A DNA stretch of 39,423 bases from a virus. The position numbers and the translations under genes are program-made. Each line of letters begins with the position of its first letter. Position 1 is the first letter of the stretch. Below, piece by piece: positions 1-5,377 of this stretch. Below the pieces are notes generated by a model that was given only the letters and a program-made list of their open reading frames with translations, did not search any database and was not told the DNA's origin. Location: IMG/VR virus record IMGVR_UViG_3300044615_000496, positions 1-39,423 of that record; one strand, 5' to 3'.

Positions 1-101
1 AGGCTACGGGTGCCCTTGAACCTCATGAGCTTGCCGTCTTTCTCGGCATTCTGGACCGCCTGTATAAGCAACCCTATACAAAGGCATCTCCATCCACCCA
101 T
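1..101 (-). CDS. Partial hypothetical protein (N-terminus only)
   Basis: An open frame starts at an ATG at 101, just after the stop of the DUF5664 gene, and runs off the left edge of the window. A GAGG element lies about 11 bases upstream of the ATG. The visible 33 residues have no recognisable domain; the part reading KDGKLMRFKGTRS has ordinary coding composition. The call rests on the tight spacing typical of this operon and on the open frame. The product cannot be named, and the start could instead be a later in-frame codon. Confidence 0.4.
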   Translation of the reverse strand, partial: MGGWRCLCIGLLIQAVQNAEKDGKLMRFKGTRS

Positions 102-108
102 CAGGATT

Positions 109-450
109 TCATCCTCGATCTTTTCCCTTGCTCTCCTCCGTGTGAATAGCCATAAGCAGATTGGCTGCGGCATGGCCAAGGTGATCTTCTGCCCGGTCCC
201 CGGACAGATACTTGAAGACATGAGCCAAGGCGTGGTTCAGGATGTCCGGCACGGGGAATCCCTTCTGCCAGTTGTGTTCCCCATACTTGGCGGCACCCTC
301 TGCCATGGTCATGGCGACTCGCTGGAGCCCGATGGTGGGCACAAGGTCGTATCGCTCTGGCAGGTGGGATCGGACTGCTCCTGAGGGGTAGCGGCGGCGA
401 CCATCATCGACAGCTCCCTCCAGTCCGACAGCCTCACCGTTACCATCCAC
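109..450 (-). CDS. MazZ-like dATP/dGTP diphosphohydrolase N-terminal domain protein (DUF5664)
   Basis: The C-terminal 75 or so residues match the DUF5664 pattern: ERYDLVP, then EGAAKYGEHNWQKG, then LNHALAHVFKYLSGD and DHLGHAAANLL. In cyanophage S-2L this family includes MazZ, an all-alpha nucleotide pyrophosphohydrolase that sanitises dATP/dGTP for the 2-aminoadenine genome. Related proteins are common in phages with ordinary DNA, so only a nucleotide-pool role is inferred. The start is uncertain. GTG at 450, with GGAGGG about 10 bases upstream, gives 113 residues. ATG at 498 and GTG at 342 are alternatives. With the GTG at 450 the gene overlaps the end of the resolvase-like gene by about 142 bases in another frame, and the shared part encodes only a non-conserved N-terminal extension here. 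It is the last complete gene of the early operon in this window. Confidence 0.72.
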   Translation of the reverse strand: MDGNGEAVGLEGAVDDGRRRYPSGAVRSHLPERYDLVPTIGLQRVAMTMAEGAAKYGEHNWQKGFPVPDILNHALAHVFKYLSGDRAEDHLGHAAANLLMAIHTEESKGKDRG

Positions 451-719
451 TCCTCCCTGTCCCTCCGGTGGAATACTACAGGGATAAGTCCATGGCATTG
501 GGCTACGGCTACCTTCATCGCCTCGCTCAGGTTCAGCCTGTTGACCAGCTTGCACTCGGGAAACACTCTCGGTAGCTGGGGAATCACCACATCCGCGTGG
601 CCTGCACTTCCATTGAATTGCTGCGCCCGTCTGGTTCCCGACCAACCCAACACAGAGATCAGCGAATGGCATAGGTCTAGCTCTCCTCTCTTTCCTTTTT
701 GTCTGCTATTTATTGGCAT
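309..719 (-). CDS. PD-(D/E)XK Holliday-junction resolvase-like endonuclease
   Basis: The 136-residue product starts KGKRGEL (an Hjc-like N-terminal glutamate), then HADVVIP (catalytic Asp) and FPECK (the E-x-K pair), followed by a helix and an IPVVFHRRD strand. This order is typical of Hjc-type and phage PD-(D/E)XK resolvases, which cut branched DNA during recombination or before packaging. The ATG at 719 is preferred over earlier in-frame codons because AAAGGGAAA sits just upstream and the upstream residues look non-coding. It overlaps the HNH gene by 14 bases. The last 35 or so residues (rich in Ser, Thr, Gln and Pro) look like an unstructured tail and are read in another frame by the DUF5664 gene. 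A restriction-like nuclease is the alternative. Confidence 0.75.
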   Translation of the reverse strand: MPINSRQKGKRGELDLCHSLISVLGWSGTRRAQQFNGSAGHADVVIPQLPRVFPECKLVNRLNLSEAMKVAVAQCHGLIPVVFHRRDREEWMVTVRLSDWRELSMMVAAATPQEQSDPTCQSDTTLCPPSGSSESP

Positions 720-1083
720 TGATTTCCCTTTCTTGAATGGCCCATTCCGGCAGCGGTGAAGGGTCTTCCCGCAGCCCCACCTTGCCGCACAGGCCGGCAA
801 GGAATGGGATGTCAACCTCCCCGTCCTCTTCCTCCTTGGCCTTGAGAATTTGGCCAAGCGTCAGGGCCTTCTGCCCACCGGAGTGATAGCCGTAATGGCA
901 TTGGTCACACACCATGATGATGTTCCTATGGTGATGTGGGTCTTTGCCTCGACGGCCTACGATATGGTGCAGTTCGCACCTTCTCCCCGGCCTGTACTTC
1001 CGCCACCAGCACACTGCACAGCGGGTGCATTGGATGGCATAAGTCTCCAGCATCCGCATCGAACGCTCCTTCTGTTTGCTCAT
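706..1083 (-). CDS. HNH endonuclease family protein
   Basis: The 125-residue protein has a CxxC pair at residues 22-25, an ELHHIVGR motif with His39/His40, Asn54 in HHRN, and a CDQC...YH segment (Cys59, Cys62, His67). Two CxxC knuckles around a His-Asn-His core match zinc-stabilised HNH nucleases of the beta-beta-alpha-metal fold. Phage HNH proteins nick or cut DNA and often assist terminase or recombination. Here the gene sits in the early recombination operon rather than beside the terminase, which favours a DNA-processing or homing role. AAGGAG eight bases before the ATG supports the start. The C-terminal third, after residue 75, has no recognised domain. Confidence 0.8.
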   Translation of the reverse strand: MSKQKERSMRMLETYAIQCTRCAVCWWRKYRPGRRCELHHIVGRRGKDPHHHRNIIMVCDQCHYGYHSGGQKALTLGQILKAKEEEDGEVDIPFLAGLCGKVGLREDPSPLPEWAIQEREINANK

Positions 1084-1112
1084 CAGCCTGCTCCTTCAGG
1101 TGGTGGTGGTGA

Positions 1113-1484
1113 CTACCGGCGGGCAGGCTTGGAGAAAGGATCGTCTTGATCGTCGTGCTGCGGGGCACCAGTCCACTTGGTCCAGCCGTTGTTGGGCAGC
1201 CAGTCCTGAGTCTTGGGGTCCTTGCGACGGGGGTAGATTTGGCCATCAGCCTTGCGGGTTCCGAAGTTCAGTTCGCATCCGCAGTCTGCACACCGAACCG
1301 CCCTATAGGTGTTGCCCTGTACCTGTCGCACTTGGAAGTGGACGTTCTTGGAATCACAGGCACCGCAGGTAGACACGCCAAAGATTTCTTGGGCACCAGC
1401 CAACTCGTCAAAGATAGCCTTGGTGTCATTGCCGTCCACCTCAATCGACAACCGGCCATCAGCACTCTTGTGGGTAACCTTCAT
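1113..1484 (-). CDS. Zinc-ribbon protein, possibly ssDNA-associated
   Basis: The 123-residue protein has an N-terminal KVTHKSADGRLSIEVDG strand pair and a helix. Two cysteine pairs follow, CGACDSKN and CADCGCEL, about 25 residues apart, with strands between them: a zinc-ribbon layout. The tail (YPRRKDPKTQDWLPNNGW) is basic and aromatic, ending in an acidic stretch. Similar small zinc-ribbon proteins occur in phage recombination modules, but no exact function is known to me; nucleic-acid binding is inferred. The ATG shares one base with the upstream stop (TGATG), and AAGGAG lies about eight bases upstream, so translation is coupled to the previous gene. Confidence 0.6.
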   Translation of the reverse strand: MKVTHKSADGRLSIEVDGNDTKAIFDELAGAQEIFGVSTCGACDSKNVHFQVRQVQGNTYRAVRCADCGCELNFGTRKADGQIYPRRKDPKTQDWLPNNGWTKWTGAPQHDDQDDPFSKPARR

Positions 1485-1861
1485 CAGATCATCTCCTTAG
1501 GGAACTCGCTGGGGGTAACGATTGGGGTGCCGCCGTTCCAGCCGATGGTCGGTCCCATGTACTTGTGGTCTTTCGTGTCAAAGGGGCAGGCGTCTGCATC
1601 TCCGTCAGCACGGTCGAACTCTGCCCGGAGCCTCTGGTAGTCGCGGCCAACAAACGTGCCCTTGTAGGTAAGAGGGTTTGCCTTGATAGCCTTGTACTTA
1701 TCAACTGCCTTTCCACTTACCCCACCAAGCTCTCCCCTTCGGTCCAGTTCTTGGATAACAAGAGGGCACTTTCTAAGGTTTTCTGCACACCACCTGAGGT
1801 AAGAGAGCGGTATCAAATCCATAGCCACTCCCTTGTGCTTTCCAAATTGCATCACATCCAC
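1484..1861 (-). CDS. DUF3820-like protein (FGKxKG motif)
   Basis: The N-terminus reads FGKHKGVAMDLIPLSYLRWCAENL, split here as FGKHKG then IPLSYLRW. This matches the DUF3820 / exonuclease X C-terminal motif, a small module thought to bind nucleic acid. The rest of the 125 residues is hydrophilic and ends in a Gly/Pro-rich stretch with no known domain. The start is GTG at 1861, chosen because AGGAG lies seven bases upstream. The same motif occurs at the C-terminus of the SF2 helicase encoded about 650 bases upstream in the same orientation, suggesting a shared partner or substrate. It is the first gene after the long gap, so it may have its own promoter there. Confidence 0.65.
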   Translation of the reverse strand: MDVMQFGKHKGVAMDLIPLSYLRWCAENLRKCPLVIQELDRRGELGGVSGKAVDKYKAIKANPLTYKGTFVGRDYQRLRAEFDRADGDADACPFDTKDHKYMGPTIGWNGGTPIVTPSEFPKEMI

Positions 1862-1915
1862 TGTTAATCTCCTCTGCCTAGTTAAAGGTCGGCCACTGTC
1901 CTATAGGTAGCGCAA

Positions 1916-1936
1916 CCCCCAAGGTAATTCAGGGGG
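1916..1936 (-). other. Small G/C hairpin in leader of DUF3820-like gene
   Basis: CCCCC at 1916-1920 can pair with GGGGG at 1932-1936 across an 11-base loop. It lies about 55 bases upstream of the GTG start of the next gene. There is no T-run after it on the minus strand, so it is not a convincing terminator. It could be part of a leader structure. Confidence 0.35.
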
Positions 1937-2120
1937 CAGTTTGTTATGTCCAAGGGTTTTAGTCCTCGGTGACAGCGTATTCCCTCCTACCGGACTTCAA
2001 CTTTAAGACGAAGCTGACCAATGCTCGCTCCGGTCTGACGGGCAGAAGTAAATGACTTCCTGCTTGGCCCCGTACCGGCACACTATTGGTCACGACTGGG
2101 AGACTGATGGAGCGGCAGCA

Positions 2121-2279
2121 CTAGGCGGCGGCGGCATCAGTGGCCATGTCGTTTGCTTCGTTCTTAAAATCCAAGTGATCGGGAACACGCTGCACCGCCC
2201 GCCATACCGGAGCCCCCTGTGGGTCGTTATGACGGCGTGATTCCACCCTATTGGCTGCGGCAGGATGGACTTGAAACAT
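2121..2279 (-). CDS. Possible small protein (52 aa), weak
   Basis: An ATG at 2279 opens a 52-codon frame ending in TAG after four Ala codons. The second half (APVWRAVQRVPDHLDF, then KNEAND) looks more protein-like than chance frames. However, no ribosome-binding site is visible before the ATG, and third-position GC is only moderate. It lies in the long gap between the helicase and the DUF3820-like gene. I do not recognise it; it may be a remnant of a longer gene or not coding at all. Confidence 0.25.
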   Translation of the reverse strand: MFQVHPAAANRVESRRHNDPQGAPVWRAVQRVPDHLDFKNEANDMATDAAAA

Positions 2280-2477
2280 TGCTATTGACGAGCCGCTGGT
2301 TACCACTCGCCTCAGACACCCCTTGCTTCTTCGTATAGGTTTGGCCTTCGTCCGACTCCCGTGGTAGGCCTTCGCCGCATGACGCCACCGTGTTGTCCCT
2401 GTCCGTCGTGCGGGAATCATTGAGTTGTTGGTGCTGCAATCTCCGGCCCCGTGCAGGCTCTCGGGGAAGTTGTGCGA

Positions 2478-2506
2478 GCGTTACTGTCCTCTGAAAAAAA
2501 TGTCAA
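2478..2506 (-). promoter_or_regulatory. Candidate promoter after helicase gene
   Basis: A perfect TTGACA (-35) lies on the minus strand at 2506-2501, directly after the helicase stop. A 17-base spacer separates it from TAACGC (2483-2478), a poor -10. Position and spacing suit a sigma-70-type promoter for the gap region or the genes below it, but the weak -10 limits confidence. Confidence 0.35.
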
Positions 2507-2514
2507 TCATTCGG

Positions 2515-4083
2515 TCAGTTGTTTTGTGTCCGCTTGCGGGCCTCTCTGCGCTCAAGCTCTTGTCGGTGAACTTGATGCCAGAAAGGAGTGAGCCTGCCCT
2601 TGTCTAACAGCCATCGGAGATAACTATCGGGAACCTCGGGGCTGCTAATTGGGTAGCCTTTGTATTTGCCGAAAAGAATCCGATAGGTCCTTACCTTCGG
2701 AGCCTTGGCATCAGCCTTGGCAAACAGGTCTCGGGATTCGGAGTCGAATGTCACGCCGACAACAAGCTCTGCACGACGCCGCTTCTCTTCTTCTCTGGCC
2801 AGCTTCTCCAGAGCCTCTTGCTCTGCGATGGCCTCTGCCAATGCCTCGTCCAGTTCCTCGGGCGTGGTCTCCTTGTCCTCATTCTTTTCCTTGACCTTTT
2901 GGATAATGTCCTTGGGGCCTTGGAGCAGGATGTCGATGGCCGTGATGGGCTCATGGAACCGCACTGTCGAGGTGATGTCGTGCATGTACCAGTGGGGCTT
3001 GCTGCTAGCCGCGATGGCGGCAGCCCTCTCCTCCAGACTCATGCCCTGCTGGAGGGTGCCTGTCAGTGCCCTAGTCCCACGGCCCAGACACTGGATGTAC
3101 CGGGCCTTACTCTTGGTGGGCTTGGCGTTGACGATGCACCTGATCTCTGGGCAGTCATAGCCCCTGCCTAGAACATTGCAGTTGACGATCAGCTTGTTGG
3201 TGCCGTCCTCAAATGCCTTGATCTCTGCGGCTCTTTCCTCTGGGTTCTGGGTTCCCCATACCAAGCTGGTCTTCACGCCATGCCTAGTGGACATGAGGTC
3301 CCGCATGATCCTCGACTGGAGAACGCTGTTGCAGAACAGGACGTTGTGGCTGTCCTGCATCACCTCCATGGCTAGGGCAGCAATGTCGTGGCTGACCTGC
3401 TCACTGGTGAGAAGCCGATCAAGCTGCTCGGGGCTGTAGTCGATTGACTTGGCCTTGGCCAGCTTGCTGAAGTCCACACTCTTGACCCGGTGGACGAACA
3501 CCTTGGGGCTGACCAACCAGTTCTGGGCAAGGGCATCTCGCAATTCCATGCAGAAAGGGACATCCTCGTAGAAGCCAAAGAGGCTGGCCTTGTCACCACG
3601 GAATGGCGTGGCCGTCACCCCCAAGACCCTCGCCCCGTGGGACACGAACTCTTCCATCATCGCCCGGAACGGGATGGAGAAGCTGGTGTCGCACTCGTCT
3701 ACCACCACCAGATCGATGTTGCCCAAGAACTTCTTGTAGCGTTCGTTGGAAACCAAGCTGGCGTAGCAGGCCACCGCCCAACTCTCACCGTCCCAGCGGT
3801 CGCCAGCCATCTCGATCCCGGCAGCCATCCTCCTGAGCGACCTGATGGACTGAACCGTCTGGCCAACAAGCTCCCTCTGTGGGCACACAACCAGCACCCG
3901 GGCTCCGTCCCGGGGCAGGATTGTGAACAAGCGAGTCTTGCCCATTCCGGTGGGCAGCACGATCATGACCCGCTTATTACCAGCACGGAAGCTAGCCCGT
4001 GCTTTAAGGATTCCTTCCCGCTGATAGTCCCTAAGGACATCATCAAACAGGGGAAGGTGGCACTGATTAGTAGCTGTTGTCAT
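2515..4083 (-). CDS. SF2 DEAD/DEAH-like helicase with C-terminal DUF3820-like module
   Basis: The 522-residue protein shows SF2 helicase motifs in order: a Q-type DYQREG near residue 20, Walker A GMGKT (46-50), DECD (129-132) in place of DEAD/DEAH, TATP (157-160), and motif VI QCLGRGTRAL in the second RecA domain. It resembles phage UvsW/Res-type helicases that remodel branched DNA. After the core come an acidic coiled coil (EELDEALAEAIAEQEALEKL) and a terminal FGKYKG...PDSYLRWLLDKG module like the DUF3820-like protein encoded downstream. The ATG at 4083 is chosen because AAGGA lies five bases upstream and the residues before it look non-coding. It overlaps the CsrA gene by 17 bases, so the two are probably co-translated. 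Role: strand annealing or branch migration alongside the ERF protein and exonuclease. Confidence 0.88.
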   Translation of the reverse strand: MTTATNQCHLPLFDDVLRDYQREGILKARASFRAGNKRVMIVLPTGMGKTRLFTILPRDGARVLVVCPQRELVGQTVQSIRSLRRMAAGIEMAGDRWDGESWAVACYASLVSNERYKKFLGNIDLVVVDECDTSFSIPFRAMMEEFVSHGARVLGVTATPFRGDKASLFGFYEDVPFCMELRDALAQNWLVSPKVFVHRVKSVDFSKLAKAKSIDYSPEQLDRLLTSEQVSHDIAALAMEVMQDSHNVLFCNSVLQSRIMRDLMSTRHGVKTSLVWGTQNPEERAAEIKAFEDGTNKLIVNCNVLGRGYDCPEIRCIVNAKPTKSKARYIQCLGRGTRALTGTLQQGMSLEERAAAIAASSKPHWYMHDITSTVRFHEPITAIDILLQGPKDIIQKVKEKNEDKETTPEELDEALAEAIAEQEALEKLAREEEKRRRAELVVGVTFDSESRDLFAKADAKAPKVRTYRILFGKYKGYPISSPEVPDSYLRWLLDKGRLTPFWHQVHRQELERREARKRTQNN

Positions 4084-4273
4084 GCGAATCCTTCCGCCTT
4101 TCTTTGTCGAGTAGCTCTTCCCTGATGATGTTGACGTTCTGCGGTGCCTCGATGTTGATCTTGATGTGGTTGGGGTTCTGGCCACGGCCAGTGATGGTGA
4201 CCTTGATCGGGCCAATCTCCCTGCACACAAGCAACACGGACTCTCCAATCCTTCTGGTCAATGCGAGACCCAT
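4067..4273 (-). CDS. csrA: CsrA/RsmA-family RNA-binding regulator
   Basis: The 68-residue product has the full CsrA pattern: LTRRIGES at the N-terminus (Arg7/Arg8 of the RNA-binding strand), a central IKVTITGRG...HIKINIEAP, and NIIREEL, which carries the arginine equivalent to E. coli Arg44. CsrA dimers bind GGA-containing hairpins near ribosome-binding sites and block or stabilise mRNAs. The ATG shares a base with the preceding stop (TGATG), and the 3' end overlaps the helicase start. Phage-borne CsrA proteins are known, but their targets are mostly not. Here many leaders carry GGA-rich ribosome-binding sites, so phage or host mRNAs could be targets. The family assignment is firm; the target is unknown. 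Confidence 0.92.
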   Translation of the reverse strand: MGLALTRRIGESVLLVCREIGPIKVTITGRGQNPNHIKINIEAPQNVNIIREELLDKERRKDSHDNSY

Positions 4274-4761
4274 CAGGCACCGCCTTTCAGTCTGGGAGTA
4301 GCCTCGATGCCGAGGAGTGAATCGAAACCTTGGGCTGGATCAGCCTCCCCACCCACCTCTTGCTGGCTTGCTCCGGTGTCCAGTGCGACTGAACCTCCAG
4401 CTTTCTTTGGGCGACCTCGCTTTCGTCTATGTGTTCCATCTCCCCGCTCTTGGGCCTCACCTTGTCCCCCAGCCACTGCCTGATCTCCACCTGCGTGGCC
4501 AGCCCCCGATACTTTCGGGCCAGCTTCCACAGGCTCATGCCGTGGTGGTAGTCCGCTATCACCTGCACCTTCACCCACCTCTTCTCGCTGGTCATGGATG
4601 CCTCCAAGAAAGTCGCCAACCTTGCTGTCGAGCGTGGCCCTCACCAGACGCAACTCGCTGAACAACAACGGGATGGCACGGGAAAGAATCAGAGGAAGGT
4701 TGTCCATGGTCGAAAACACAATCAGGTTTTCGAGGTCATTGACTTGGCGGTCACTAAGCAT
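4273..4761 (-). CDS. Small protein with possible AT-hook in overlapping frame
   Basis: An ATG at 4761 with GGAGG six bases upstream opens a 162-codon frame. Its first 60 residues (helical, MLSDRQVNDLENL...) are the only reading of that DNA and look genuine. From residue 55 on, the DNA is also read by the 102-residue gene below, whose third-position GC is far higher, so the tail here is probably less constrained. It nevertheless contains RRKRGRPKK (112-120), a textbook AT-hook core, and its stop is coupled to CsrA (TGATG). It could be a real DNA-binding protein, or a short protein whose tail is a by-product. A ribosomal frameshift joining the two frames is a third option. The function is unknown. 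Confidence 0.5.
   Translation of the reverse strand: MLSDRQVNDLENLIVFSTMDNLPLILSRAIPLLFSELRLVRATLDSKVGDFLGGIHDQREEVGEGAGDSGLPPRHEPVEAGPKVSGAGHAGGDQAVAGGQGEAQERGDGTHRRKRGRPKKAGGSVALDTGASQQEVGGEADPAQGFDSLLGIEATPRLKGGA
4287..4595 (-). CDS. Small basic helical protein (possible HTH)
   Basis: The 102-residue product starts MTSEKRWVKVQVIADYHHG and has a helix-turn-helix-like stretch, MSLWKLARKYRG...EIRQWLGDKV, near residues 20-45. The ATG at 4595 is supported by GGAGG five bases upstream. Codon third positions are about 85 percent G or C, the clearest coding signal in this part, so the frame is certainly used. It lies entirely inside the longer 4273-4761 frame. No family could be named; DNA binding is inferred from the helical basic composition. 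It sits between the ERF gene and csrA in the early operon. Confidence 0.65.
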   Translation of the reverse strand: MTSEKRWVKVQVIADYHHGMSLWKLARKYRGLATQVEIRQWLGDKVRPKSGEMEHIDESEVAQRKLEVQSHWTPEQASKRWVGRLIQPKVSIHSSASRLLPD

Positions 4762-5377
4762 TGGTCACCTCCTCTCCAACGCGGGTTGCGTACTCTTCCA
4801 GCATCTGCTTGCTGGCAGGAGAGATGTGGCCGTCCTTCACCGCCTTTTCGATCTTGTGTTCGATCTCGGTAAGGGCGTCACCGTCAGCGTTGTGAAGGGC
4901 ATCACTCAGTGCCTTCATTGCCTTCTCACACCACTTGCGGTCGGTATCGTTGGCATACCTGTGAGCCTGATGGTTGGCCTTTGCCTGCTTGCCATCGTCA
5001 TCCCAGTCGGCAGCCAGCCCCAGCAGTCCGCTCATGGCAATGCGGCGGGCATAGGTAGCCTCACCGGCAAGCTCCTGCATATTCAGTCCCGGCGTGAGCG
5101 GGATAGCCGAGATGAGGTACTGGCCTGAGGAATGCCCAAGGTGAGACACAACAGCCAGAGACCCGTCCGATCCATAAGGGAGAATAGGCTGAGTAAGGCC
5201 GAGCCCATTAGCAGCAAGAGCCTTCCGAACCTTGTCCCAGCAGGCACCAAGATCGGCATACAAACCGAACTCACCCTGTCGAGTCCGTTCAACATTGGTA
5301 ATGTCTCCATGGAACTTACTAAGGGCCTCAAACAACTGGTCAACTTGGGCCGAGCGTTCGCCATACATAGCAGTCAT
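4754..5377 (-). CDS. erf: ERF-family single-strand annealing protein
   Basis: The 207-residue protein matches phage ERF recombinases: YADLGACWDKVRKALAANGLGLTQ near residues 40-64, then LPYG..GSLAVVSHLGHSSGQ, and the ATYARRIAMSGLLGLAADWDDDG signature at about 128-150 (shown in pieces here; ERF proteins typically have Y-x-R-R/K-Y...G-I/L-x-x-D-x-D). ERF proteins anneal complementary single strands in recombination and genome circularisation. The ATG overlaps the exonuclease stop (ATGA), and AAGGAGGTGA precedes it, giving strong coupled translation. An exonuclease plus an annealing protein in one operon is the classic Red-like pair. The C-terminus (charged, helical) probably mediates partner binding. 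Confidence 0.88.
   Translation of the reverse strand: MTAMYGERSAQVDQLFEALSKFHGDITNVERTRQGEFGLYADLGACWDKVRKALAANGLGLTQPILPYGSDGSLAVVSHLGHSSGQYLISAIPLTPGLNMQELAGEATYARRIAMSGLLGLAADWDDDGKQAKANHQAHRYANDTDRKWCEKAMKALSDALHNADGDALTEIEHKIEKAVKDGHISPASKQMLEEYATRVGEEVTNA

Larger units (their letters stand above)
1862..2514. other. 653-base stretch without a confident gene
   Basis: This is the only long gap in an otherwise gapless operon. Both strands contain only short frames with poor ribosome-binding sites. It holds a consensus -35 hexamer just after the helicase stop, a small hairpin (CCCCC 1916-1920 / GGGGG 1932-1936), a CCCCG/CGGGG inverted repeat near 2445-2470, and one weak 52-codon ORF. A non-coding RNA, a regulatory leader for the genes below 1861, or a decayed gene are all possible. 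No tRNA, tmRNA, RNase P or intron core could be identified by eye. Confidence 0.6.

Noticed and set aside
10-384. Plus-strand frames across the minus-strand genes, such as those opposite the DUF5664, helicase, terminase and tail genes
   Set aside because: They have atypical composition, no ribosome-binding sites and mirror the codon bias of the genes on the other strand.
1995-2050. A stretch reading GAAGCTGACCA resembling the 5' end of RNase P RNA
   Set aside because: The neighbouring conserved RNase P core (the GAGGAAAGTCC region and its pairing partner) is absent, so the match is short and probably chance.
4084-4248. An upstream extension of the helicase beginning MESPCCLC
   Set aside because: It is the csrA gene read in another frame. 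A strong ribosome-binding site marks the ATG at 4083.
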